Shown: positions 48,298 through 60,100 of the stretch, piece by piece | How the letters are laid out: every line of letters starts with the position of its first letter | Numbering within the stretch: position 1 is the first letter of the stretch | Origin: Casuarina equisetifolia | Taxonomy: Eukaryota > Streptophyta > Magnoliopsida > Fagales > Casuarinaceae | Length of the DNA: 64,000 bases | Assembly (NCBI GenBank): GCA_028551475.1 | Contig: CM052361.1 | Location: 12,965,501-13,029,500, forward strand | Reading direction: 5' to 3' | Made by a program: the position numbers and the translations under genes | Notes under the pieces: generated by a model | Databases searched by the model: none | What the model was told of the DNA's origin: nothing | Seen by the model: the letters and a program-made list of their open reading frames with translations, nothing else

Positions 48298-48665
48298 GTC
48301 AAAATACTCAGAACAGATTCAAAAACTAGACAAAATAAACCATTACATAGAGGTGGGATAAATTATTCCCATGATAATTTTTAATTGAGCAATGCAATGA
48401 AAACTTATAGAACAAATTCAAAAGCAATGGGCATGAGTGCAGTTGGCTAGTCGGTGTCAGAAAAGCGTGAAAGCTACGTGGTCAGCATCTTAGGTAGCTT
48501 GTTAAATTAAGGCAATGGCCTATAGTGCTGAAGGCCGAAAGATGATGACTAGCTTGCCGTGAAGAGCAAGCTGGCCATGTAGTGCTTCAAGGGATGGTTC
48601 CCTCCTCAGGAACCGTTTGTTAACTTTCTGACATAGCAGCTAGGTGGTTGCAACCTTATCTCATC
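48298..48665 (-). repeat. probable LTR of the reverse copia relic
   Basis: Lies directly outside the PBS-like site in reverse orientation and ends in TGACA there. The outer end is placed at about 48665, where the segment shared with 27375 begins. The second LTR was not found, consistent with truncation. Confidence 0.35.
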
Positions 48666-49330
48666 TCCAAACACCAACAATAATGGTTTTGTGGGTTTAA
48701 TTCTTAATTACTCATGGTTTTTACAATCATAGTAATCTTTGATTGTTCTATATTTTTTGTGCCTAAAGGGAACACCTTTAGTTTATGCCATATCTCTTTT
48801 GTAGTATCACTCGAAGATGTCTTGATATGCTCATTAGGACTCAAGGTATAGCAAGGCATTGTCATTGCATTACAATTTCAACTCATAAATTTAGTCTTAG
48901 CCTTGAACCAATGTTCCTTCTTTGTAGTAAGAGCTTTAACACCTTTTTCTATGATCTTTTGAATATCCAAGTCTTGGCTTATCACAAATATTCACATCAT
49001 AGACTTTTGGTGTTCATAATTCCCCCCATCAAACTACAATAGTTAAAAAGGTTGAGTATTAGTTGTTATAGATCATCTCTACATTGTTAGGCTTTTTGGA
49101 AAACCTGTTTTGGTACCACTAGTTTAATATTTTGGCAAGAAAAGAAGAAAGAGTTTGTGGATTTTTCTTTATAGACTCACTTAGAATTCTTTCTGTGATC
49201 TTTGCAAATTTGACTTCTTTCTTAAAATATAGCAAAAATTAATATAAACACACTAGAAGTAATAGGAGGAAGAGTAAGAGAAAATGTACATAAGTATTAG
49301 AGTGTTTTGGTCTACTATCTCCAAACCTAC
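48666..49330. repeat. duplicated segment, partner of 27375-28020 (SINE-free)
   Basis: Same order of shared words as the left copy. At about 48950-48980 it reads TTTTGAATATCCAAGTCTTGGC, with no SINE insertion. Confidence 0.75.
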
Positions 49331-49989
49331 ATCCACTTTTCTCCTAACTCAACTACGGAAGAAACTGAAGTCCTCACTAGTCAATATACTAATTGATTGC
49401 AATGTGATCTCACAACCAACAACAAATTCTCGCACCAAAGAAATTTCAAAAGTTTTCTCTCAAGAAAAAACAACATCAAGGTGCTACCCTCACCTTAGAA
49501 CAACCTTAGGTGCTTAGAATCAACAAAACTAAGTAAAAGGAAGGTTAGAAATTTCCTTCTTTTTATTTTTTATTTTTATTAGAAGTGATTCAACACTTCC
49601 TTTTCACAATTAGTGCAACATTAAGCCAATACAATATTGTTCTTGAACAATATACAATGATTTCAACAAATGAAAGACAAAAATAAAATACTTACTAAAT
49701 AAATTTGTTCTTTCGGAAACGTCACCTTCCTTCAATGATTTCATACATGCCCATGATTTCCAACCCCTGCATAATATTTAGATTCACTTGGAGGAGAAAA
49801 ATTAGGTAATAGAAACAAAAGATGATAGAATCCAACTAGGTATTTCCCAAATTAGGTGAAAACCTAACTTAAAGTATGAAGAATAGAATCAAGGATCTAC
49901 CTATTCAAGATGTCTAGAATCAAAATACTTCATCTTTAGAGAAGTGAAACTTGTCACAATAATTTTGAGTTGTCACAAAAAGTTTATGG
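49331..49989. other. unassigned spacer
   Basis: AT-rich. A 77-codon ORF (49284-49517) overlaps it without recognisable domains. Nothing else supported. Confidence 0.35.
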
Positions 49990-50619
49990 TTGGTCATAAC
50001 ATGTGTGACACCATAGATGCATAAACTGTCCCTACTGTGACAAAATTAAAGTCAAAGACATACGTTTTTACTTTTTGTTTGACACATGAAAGACAAGATC
50101 AAGATGCATGCACGGTGTGTTGTTTTGATCATTCTATTAGCCGAACCAAAGTGCTCGTAGGTGCGCTAGTTTGATCAAAGAGCTATAAGACCAAACGTGC
50201 ACAATAGTGTGTCATATTAGCCCAAATATCAACACAACTGAAATGCACACGTAAGTGCCCTTTTGAATTTAAATTCAGCAAAGTAAAAAAATGCACAAAC
50301 ATGTGCTGTTTCGACATCATTTATAGCAAGACCAAAACACATCGTTAAGTGTCATTTCGACATAGAATATAAAGCACAACCAAAAAGCACAAAGAGTGCC
50401 GTTTAGATTTAAATTCCAACAAAATCAAAACTCACGACTAGAACATGAATATGTGCACCAATCTGATTCATGCTGAACTCATATCAAAACATACATTACC
50501 AGTTTCCTTTTGAGCAATGAATCCGTATGCCAGAATAATAGGCAAAAGCCTGTCTCATCATCATTTTTCTATATGCGTCAATTCAATGAATTGCTTAAGC
50601 ACGTCAATTCAGTGATAAG
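49990..50619. repeat. partner of the repeat block at 32640-33400
   Basis: Matches in order, for example CATAGATGCATAAAC, GACACATGAAAGACAAGATC, GCTAGTTTGATCAAAGAGCT, and two to three degenerate tandem units at 50230-50440. Confidence 0.7.
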
Positions 50620-52850
50620 TTTTGTTTGTTAAAAAGCTTCTCAAAATTCCTGAAAATTTGTTTATTTAGCATGCTTAAGGGATTGACAAGACAGTTTCTA
50701 ATATAATGTAATATTGTCTAAGGTCCTTTTGTAAGAGTATGCCTCTAACAATCCTATGATGATTTTTTTATGTACAAATTCTTCACTTACAAAAAAAAGA
50801 AAAGAAAAGAAAAGAGAAAGGGGAAGCCCTTATAAGATTATCACTTTATCCTATGCAAAGTTACCATTTTATCCTTCCTCCCAATTTTGACCCATTACTA
50901 ACACTTTTGTCTTTGGCCATTTTGTTTTCTTCTTTTAACATTTTTTTTTAATTATATATTTTGTGATGCTTCTATTTGTCTCTCTTTCCATTTTTTTTTC
51001 CCCTGATATTGTTTTTGGCTTTCTTGACATGGCAAGCCAATTGTTTCTAGTTATAACGGACTGCTAGTTCTCTCCTAATTGAGTAGTCATTTTCGATATG
51101 GGAAGTACGAAGTGTAAGTGTTATTTCCATACTTTTATAATTAAAATGAATTATATTTGCTGATGACGACTTGAACTTTGGGTTTCTAATACATATACAA
51201 TTAGTTTTGCTTGCATCTGAATTTTAGTCTCCATTGTTGCAGGATACTAATGTTCTTACAAATAAAGTTCTCATCACTTAACAAAAGGTGCATTTTAACT
51301 TTAACTAATCTATGAGCAATAAATAGCCATACTGAAAAAATGATCAATTATATTCATCTAATTACTTTAGAGAATGAAAAAAGTTAACAAATGAAATAAT
51401 TCCTTTTTAATTGTTTACGAAATTCTTTTGAGCAAATTCATCTTAGTTTAAATTAGTGCGTGTAGACAAACTCATCCACAATAAAATTGAAAAGTCTAAT
51501 TTATTATGAAAAGACTTGCATTTAAATAAATCCTTTCGAGTAAAGTTAATGTCCCGAATATTCTAGAAGATTAGTTTTTGTTCAAAAATAAATGAGAAAG
51601 CAAAGATCACGCGTTCACAATATGATCAAGCTCCCAATTTTGAGTTTAAAGGGAAAATGGACAGCTTAAACCATTGCAAATATAGCTGTCTCGTTAATAA
51701 ATAAGGCTGATGACCAAGATCACGGCGGATATAATTCCTTAGATTTTTTCTTTTGACAATTTCAAAATTTAAAGCGGAAGTGTTGTCCCAAGTCACGCAA
51801 AATCCATGACTTTCAATTAAATTTACTTTAGCTCTATACGGATGCCAGAAAAAACAAAATACAAAAATTACTAGCTTCTAAATAATAATATATGTAATGA
51901 AGAGTTAGGAAAAATAGGGCTATGAAATCAATCAAAAATATAATTCAAAACTCAGTGTGTTTGCTATTGTTTCAGCTACATTTCCTCCTATCTGCAATTG
52001 TGTGGTTAATTTAGCCGAACATGATAGGGTCATTTCAAAAGCGTCATATAATTTTCCATGACAATGATACTGATTTTACTACGTGAATTCGTCATCTGGC
52101 CATAACCGGAACATGTAGGCCGTGGTGATGAGTGACAATACAAATTTCTATTGATTTTCCCGATTTATTTAGTTGGTACATTGTCCTACATAACCCAGTT
52201 TTATCCTTGTACTTCTCATTTCCTATTTCCTCCCCACCAACCAATTTCTGCATGTGGTTTCACTATTTCAATGACTTGACCTGACTTCGACTTTCCTTTT
52301 CACTAATTTAGGCCACCTCTTTTGACTAGGCTTTTGTAAGATCGTCCCAAAAGATTTGGTGATACCCCCTTTTTCTATTGCGAGCTTCATAGACGTGACG
52401 TAAAAGAGGCAAATTCCCTGCTTCTTCCCACAGTTTAGAACCTTTTTTATGCGCAAGATTGAGTTTCTTTGGTAGGTGGGCGGATAGGAAGACACTCGAT
52501 CCTGGTCAACCTCAGAAAGAGCCAACAATCTCTCAGACATCAATTAAGACGGGAAAAATAGAAAAAAGTTTTTTAGCCTTGGGAGCAATTGAAGAAAACA
52601 ACCGAAACTATTTGGAACTCTTCTTTTTGCCAAAATTTCATTTCCGCTGCATGCAATAAATTTTTCTCTCCACTTTTGTCTGGAACCGGGGAAAGAAAAG
52701 AAGTGGTTTTTCTTTTTTAAATTATTCTCTGGGAGCATATATATGCCTATTTGTTGGTTTTTGAGGCATCAGGAGAAAGAACTCGAGACCAATGGTAAAC
52801 AAGTACTGGTTATCCTGATATTCTGGTGTTGTCGTATAATAAGCCGGAGT
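50620..52850 (+). repeat. PAL upstream-block copy C (leads into PAL3)
   Basis: Colinear with copy B, and with copy A over 50821-52194. It has an extra stretch of about 300 bp at 51540-51950 that A and B lack, containing GATCACGCGTTCACAATATG and other unique DNA. The ACCAACC module is at 52236-52242. Confidence 0.8.
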
Positions 52851-53058
52851 TATGTTGAACAAGCGGCAGTGAAATTGTATGAGAAGATGTTATTTTTGAT
52901 TGTCTTCTATGAATTGATGGTTCAAAAGGTGGATTCAATAGTCTGGTTTCGAATGACCCTCTTCGGGAGTACTGACTTGGAGATAATCCAGAGTTTCAAG
53001 TATCGTGCAAACTGTGACGGCTTTATAATTTTAATGTTGCTCGTGGGAGTCATATTTG

Positions 53059-53138
53059 ACCAACCAACCTCCGTGCCACCCTTTTCCCCACCTACCGAAG
53101 CCTCCCAACCACTGAGAGTTCCATTTTCTGTATTTAAG
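53059..53138 (+). promoter_or_regulatory. PAL3 proximal promoter: AC element and TATA
   Basis: ACCAACCAACC at 53059-53069 (overlapping AC/box-L type MYB elements), then CCGTGCCACCC, then TATTTAAG at 53131-53138. Spacing to the ATG (53291) matches PAL2. Confidence 0.65.
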
Positions 53139-53290
53139 CATCACTCTCCCTCTTCCTAACTCAGGAAGTCCATATTCCACCAAGCCACTTCCTCTTTCTA
53201 TCTCTCCCACTTTCTTTCTCGTCAGAAAACCATTTTCTGCTCAAACCCAAAACCTTTCTACGCTTCTCAGTGTTCGGGATATTTGTAGAC

Positions 53291-55703
53291 ATGGAAATCA
53301 CAACCCAGAACGGTCATAAAAGCTCATCCACGGAGAATCTGTGCGGGAGCAATGACCCACTTAATTGGGGAGTGGCTGCCGAGTCCCTCAAGGGCAGTCA
53401 TTTGGAAGAGGTGAAGCGCATGGTGGCAGAGTACAGGAAGCCCGTGGTCCGGCTCGGCGGAGAGACCTTGACGATATCACAGGTGGCGGCAATAGCCACC
53501 TGCGACAATGGAGTCAAGGTGGAGCTCTCGGAGTCTGCAAGGGCGGGCGTGAAGGCCAGCAGCGACTGGGTCATGGACAGTATCAACTCGGGAACTGATA
53601 GTTATGGTGTCACCACTGGCTTTGGCGCTACTTCACACAGGCGAACCAATCAAGGCGCTGCTCTTCAGAAGGAACTGATTAGGTAAGTTCTACTCTGTCT
53701 AACATAGTCGGGCTCTGTATATATATGTGCTTATATATGTGTGTAGTGACAAGCTCGGAAAGTCGATCTTTGAGCTTCAGATACTTGAGTTTGTGTAAAG
53801 AAAAGAAAAAGAACTACTTTGATCAACACATTTACGGTTGAAAGCAATCAACTCATCATCTTTTCCTTCTATTATCTATTTCCCATGCTTTTTCTCCCAA
53901 ATCAATCAATTTACCAGGACTCATCTCTTGTTCTTTCTATGTTCTTGCTCCAGATTTTTGAACGCTGGAATATTTGGCAATGGAACAGAGTCTTGCCACA
54001 CACTGCCTCGCTCAACAACGAGAGCCGCCATGTTAGTGAGAATCAACACCCTTCTCCAGGGATACTCTGGCATTAGATTTGAAATCTTGGAGGCCATTAC
54101 TAAGTTTCTCAACCGAAACATCACCCCTTGTTTGCCACTGCGTGGTACAATCACCGCTTCTGGTGACCTTGTACCTCTGTCCTATATTGCTGGACTACTC
54201 ACCGGTCGGCCCAACTCTAAAGTCATTGGACCCTGTGGCGAATCCATTGATGCCGCAGAAGCCTTCCGCCAAGCTGGCATCGATTCCGGGTTTTTTAAAT
54301 TACAACCTAAAGAAGGCCTTGCTCTAGTTAATGGCACAGCTGTTGGCTCTGGCATGGCTTCTATGGTTCTTTTTGAGGCAAATATTCTAGCAGTTTTGTC
54401 TGAGATCTTATCAGCTATTTTCGCCGAAGTCATGCAGGGTAAGCCTGAATTTACTGACCACTTGACACACAAATTGAAGCACCATCCTGGCCAAATAGAA
54501 GCTGCTGCCATCATGGAACACATCTTAGATGGAAGCTCATACGTCAAAGAAGCAAAGAAGTTACATGAGATGGACCCCCTGCAGAAACCCAAGCAAGACC
54601 GCTACGCTCTCAGAACTTCACCACAATGGCTTGGCCCGCATATTGAAGTCATCCGATATTCCACCAAGTCGATTGAAAGGGAGATCAACTCGGTCAACGA
54701 TAATCCGTTGATTGATGTTTCGAGGAACAAGGCTCTGCATGGCGGCAACTTCCAAGGGACCCCCATCGGTGTCTCAATGGACAATACCCGTTTGGCTATT
54801 GCATCCATTGGAAAACTCATGTTTGCACAATTTTCTGAGCTCGTCAACGACTTTTACAACAATGGATTGCCGTCCAATCTCTCTGGCAGTAGGAATCCAA
54901 GTCTGGATTACGGTTTTAAGGGGGGAGAAATCGCCATGGCATCCTATTGTTCTGAGCTTCAATTTTTGGCAAACCCAGTCACTAACCATGTCCAAAGTGC
55001 GGAACAGCACAACCAGGATGTGAATTCATTGGGATTGATATCTTCAAGGAAAACAGGTGAGGCTATAGAAATATTGAAGCTCATGTCTTCGACCTTTTTG
55101 ACAGCACTTTGCCAAGCTATTGATTTGAGGCATCTGGAGGAAAATTTGAGAAACGGCGTCAAGAAAACAGTAAGTCAAGTGGCGAAGAGAATTCTAACAA
55201 CTGGTGATAATGGGGAACTTCATCCATCCAGATTCTGCGAGAAGGATTTGCTAAAAGTGATTGACAGAGAGCACGTATTTGCATACGTTGATGACCCTTG
55301 CAGTGCTACCTACCCATTGATGCAAAAGTTGAGGCAAGTACTCGTTGATCATGCGCTGACGAATGGAGATAGTGAGAAGAGCGCAAACACTTCTATATTC
55401 CAGAAGATTTGCGTGTTCGAGGAAGAACTGAAGGTCATCTTGCCAAAAGCAGTGGAGAGTGTGAGGGTTGCAGTTGAGAATGGGAATCCAGAGATTTCGA
55501 ATCGCATTAAGGAGTGCAGGTCTTATCCTTTATACAGATTTGTGAGAGAAGAGTTGGGGACTGGATTGCTGACCGGGGAAAAGAAGAGGTCTCCTGGCGA
55601 GGATTTTGAGAAGGTGTTTACAGCCATGTGTCATGGGAAGATCATTGATCCCATGTTGGATTGCCTCGGTGACTGGAATGGTGCTCCCCTTCCAATATGT
55701 TAG
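53291..55703 (+). CDS. PAL3: canonical phenylalanine ammonia-lyase
   Basis: Converts L-phenylalanine to trans-cinnamate and ammonia, the committed step of phenylpropanoid synthesis (lignin, flavonoids, salicylate); cytosolic tetramer. Exons 53291-53682 and 53954-55703, 271-bp phase-2 intron splitting Arg131, product 713 aa, the usual plant PAL length. Every catalytic landmark is present: Tyr105 in [13 protein letters not shown], the Phe132-Leu133 pair ([10 protein letters not shown]), MIO Ala199-Ser200-Gly201, Asn257 in [22 protein letters not shown] (Tyr348, Arg351), Glu481 in [10 protein letters not shown], and a C-terminus GAPLPIC. It is nearly identical to PAL2 in exon 2 and shares its intron, so the two are recent duplicates 29 kb apart. 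This is the copy most likely to supply ordinary PAL activity. The start is chosen by homology to PAL1 and PAL2; an in-frame ORF extension upstream of exon 2 is intron. Confidence 0.97.
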
Positions 55704-57124
55704 TCTATCGTTTTTTCTTGCATAGCTTTTTTCCAAAAGTGAAGGGAGAAAAGGGGCGATCCCTTGTCGGCCTTCTTTGTGTAGCTTTTATTCTTTGATG
55801 TGTCTCAGTTTCACTTCCAAGAAATAACATTGAATTGAAGAAAACCTTCTTAGTAATTTCTGAGTAAATTGGAGCATCACAACTAAGTAATTTCTGATTC
55901 ACGCTTTCACATTTTGTTTCACATTTGACACTGGTTTAGAGAATATTGAAGCTTAAAGGAGCTTTTGTTTGGCACAACTTGGTTGAAATTCAGAATTAAG
56001 GCTTTGGGGGGGATAAACAACTCATTGCCATGTTGACATTAATGAAATAGCTGAACGACCATCACATATTCCACGTTTTACCGTTGCCGTCTACTTGGGA
56101 AATTTTTTGGATGGCTCACTCATTTTGAGAAGGTTGCTGGATGTAATGAGGATCTACTTAACTGTTGTTCCACTCACAGACCGAGTGGATGTTTCATTCG
56201 GTTCTTAGTGAAAGCAGCCGAAGCTGTCATTTGGAGTGCAGCATTTAAGGCTCAAGTTTTATTGGGAAAAATTACTCATGTTATGTAGAAATATTCTCGA
56301 GAAAGAAGGAAAGACTCTTGACAATGCCTTCGGAATTTATTGAATAAAGTCCATTGGAATGATTTAGGGACTCGACAAGAGAAAGTCACAACGAGAAATT
56401 TGATTTCGTAAGCCTCAACGAATAAAAACCAAAAAAATTACTTCAATGTAGTTAAAACACCCGTCATATGCCTTTGGCCTAAAAAACCCTGCTTAGGGGG
56501 GAAGGATGGAACACCTTCAACCTGATATTTATTAGACGAAAAGATTCCAGGTTTTGACACTTCAGCAGTACATGTCACATTGATATGTCACACCTCTACG
56601 TAAGCTTCCATCTTAGCATCAATTGCCCACGTTTTTGGCCACATGTGCAACCTTGCCACGTCAACCCTCACAATCGCATTCCACGAGCATCATCTTCCCC
56701 ACGCCTTCCCGAGCAAGGCTTGCCGAAGCCCACCACTGGATTTCCAAATCCGAGCAAGAAAGGCAAGAATAGGTTGGGGAAAATCAGGCCCTCTTTAATG
56801 CAATTTAAAAAAAGAAAACCGCATCTAAAATCTCAACTTGTCGTGGAAGAATCGAGGACAAAATTCACGATTTCCTTCCCCACTCTGGCGACAAAGATAA
56901 TCACAAATTTGTTTGTTTTCAATTTCAATTCTTTCAATTAATTCATTCCTATGGAATCGTTAATCTTTGGCCAATATATAAAGGCTCATTGTATAGTTTA
57001 GTCATCAAATTCTATTTCAATTTTGCAATTTACAATTTGTGTTCTTGAAGTTTTTTTTAGTGTTCTTGAGAAGTTGAAGAAAATTCTTGTCATTTCTTCA
57101 GAGTTTTTGTCAAATTGTGTGGTT
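55704..57124. other. PAL3 3' flank and LTR/promoter-like segment
   Basis: The first 130 bp match the PAL2 3' flank. Around 56930-57120 a CCAATATATAAAGGCTC TATA-type box is followed by a leader-like AT-rich stretch, resembling the U3-R part of an LTR or an orphan promoter. A forward ORF (56585-56941) overlaps it; its Pro/Lys-rich translation has no recognised family. Confidence 0.4.
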
Positions 57125-60100
57125 TATTGTGAAGATCCACACTTAAAAACTAGCTAGAAACATAAGACTTTCTTAAAATTTCGGCAACATAATAGTAGGA
57201 AATAGTATGATTCTAAATACATACTTAAACCACAAACATACAAGATATTGTCAACCAACAAACACCAACCCAAAGGAAAAAGACCAATTCAACAAACTTT
57301 ACGCCTCCTTTTCGGATGGCTGCAATAGTAGACACCACTATTCCCCTCTTCCCTCTTTTGAGGTGCTCTGCTTGTCAAATTACCACCCTACCCTTAAGCT
57401 TCAAATGCACCACATTAATAAGTAAGATTATTACCAAGATTCCACCCTTGCAAGGAACTACACATGGCTTATGACAATCCTTACCCCTTCAACAAATCAT
57501 TATCCTTAAAGATTGATGTTAAAAGATGGAAATTGTTTCCAGATATACTTAATAGCTTCCCACATAGGGCTACATTCCAAATGCTCCATCTACTAGATCA
57601 AAAGATCTACTTTAGATCCTTCTCCTTTTCTCATTATATGATGATCCAATACCTTCAGTGGCTCCATTAGTAGTTGACCTTCACCATCAATCAATGGCAC
57701 CCATGGCTACATCTTGAAATGTTTACCATTAGCTTTATTCAACAGTGACATATGAAAAACTAGATGGATTGTGGCATCTAGTGGCAATCCAACTAATATG
57801 TTACTTTTTCAATATGTTAGGTGATCATAAAAGGTTTATAGTAACATAGAGACATCTTGTAATCCTTCCTTTGTGATAATGAGTATTGGTAATATGGCTA
57901 AATCTTCAAATATATGGAATCACAAACCTTAAACTCATGTTACGTTCTTTTCTTGTTGGCATATGCTTCAATGCATGCAATTATCATTTGCTAGAATTTC
58001 AGGAATTATTGCATTTGCTTAAATGTGTTGGAAATTCTTGAATGACTACTTACACTTGAACCATGTAAGTGTTGTACAATTTGTTCATGCAATAATCCAT
58101 GCCTCCCTAACAATATTCTACCATTATTGAAACTATGTCGTAGTTAACTATCAAGATCCATGACAATACTTTCTAGAATAGACTGTAATTGCTTATCTTT
58201 TTTATAACATTGCAATAGCTTTTGAACCCAATGTGGCTATAGGATAGAAACAGCTTGGGGCTCCCTTTTTTTAGCCCTTAATGGAAGACTAGAAAGTGCA
58301 TATGTTGCCCAATTCTTAATTTCTTAGTGGTACTAAATCTCATAGTCAAATCCGAAGAGTTTAGTAAGCCATTTATGTTACACAAGTGTAGTAACCTTTT
58401 AGCCACTTTTGTATGGAATTATCAATCTTGATAATAAAATGATTACCCAATAGGTAAGACCTCTAATTTTTAACAAGTAACACAATAGTTGACAATTCTT
58501 TCTCATATGTAAAAATTTCCTAGTATTTATGTGATAAGTCCTTGCTTAGATAAACAATAAGTTAACCACTTGGCATTAAAATGACTCCTATACCACCATA
58601 ACTCACATTGGTCTTTACCATAAATGACTTTTTAAAGTCTAATGGAGCTAATACTAGTATAGAATTCATTGTTACTTTAGATCTTGAAAAGCTTTTTGGG
58701 CCTCTATCCATTTGAACCTTCTTTTCCTTACCAACTATGTTAATAGTCAAGTGATCTGCCTATAATTCTTCATAAACCTTCTATAATACCTTGTCAAACC
58801 AAGAAAATCATGTAACTCTTTGACTGATGTAGGCTACAAACATGTCAACATGCTATTTGCCTTATGAAAGATCTATGCTTTTTTTTTTAAAGCAATATGC
58901 CCAAGATACTTTACTAACCCTTGTGCAAAGACTACTACACTTAACAAATAGCTAATGTTCTCTTAACAATTGAAGTACTATATGGAGATGGCAATAATGG
59001 CTTTCTAAATTAGAGTTGTACAATAGTATATCATCAAATAATATTAGAACAAATTTTAGTGAGTATGGTTGAAAAGTTGAGTTCATAAAAGTTTAGAATG
59101 TAATTAGGGCATTATTCAATATAAAAGGCATAATTATACGGTTATAATGATCTTGGTGAGTTTTAAAAGCAGTCTTGAGAATATTCTTTGAGTGCATCCT
59201 CACTTGATGGTACCTCAACCATAAGTCAAGTTTAGAAAACCAAGCTATTTCATGTAATTCATCTAATAGCTCAAGAATAATATGAATGAGAAACTTGTCC
59301 TTAATGGTGAGTTCATTTAATGCTCAGTAATCTACACAAAATCACTATAATCTATCGTGCTCTTGTATTAATAATATTGGTGAAGTGAGAGAACTAGTGC
59401 TATGGTGAATGATGTGCTCTTCCAACATCTCATCCACCATCTTTTCTATCTTTTTTTTTTCTTTTGCATAAACAAATAACAATGAGGTTACAAATTAACT
59501 GGTCCACTCCTATGTCATAAGGGAATGTGATAATTAAACAATCACTAGGGAGGAAACTTAGTAAGTCTTAAAAATATTTATGAACTCTAAAATACTAGTG
59601 ATTTTTAATGGTATTTCCTCCTTTCAAGAATCCATAGCAATCACATATAGATACCCTAACATGTGCTATGGATATTTTGTCCCCCATTTACAAAAGCTAG
59701 GAGTATTAATAATTGACAATGACCATTTTGGTTTTTCCATACCCACCAGTCAACTTGATTAAAAATGGGGCAACCTCATCAATAACACAACCCACTTCTT
59801 AGCTTCCTTTGTGTCCACAAAATGATGGGAAGATCTAGTATTAAATAAAATACTAACCATAATCTTATAAGCCTTCCTTTAAAATTGTATAAACAAATAG
59901 GTTGCCTTCTTTCTTTCCTTCAATAACTTTTTTTATAGGATCACCTAGCATTTCAAGTACCATTTTTGCTTCTTTTTCTACCTATTTGACCCAATACAGC
60001 TATTTACTTTTGCACTTATGCCCAAAAAGCCATTTCTCATTAAAATAGTAACATAACCCTTTGTCCTTTCTATCTTACATTTGAGAATTATTGATATGCC

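Noticed and set aside
48785-49042. 85-codon ORF in the duplicated segment, with a partial relative at 27531-27737
   Set aside because: The partner frame is broken by the SINE and other indels; the similarity is at DNA level and not protein-like.
53838-53953. N-terminal extension of the PAL3 second ORF (starting MKAINSSSF)
   Set aside because: This is intron sequence that happens to be open; the splice acceptor at 53953 and PAL homology show the true exon start.
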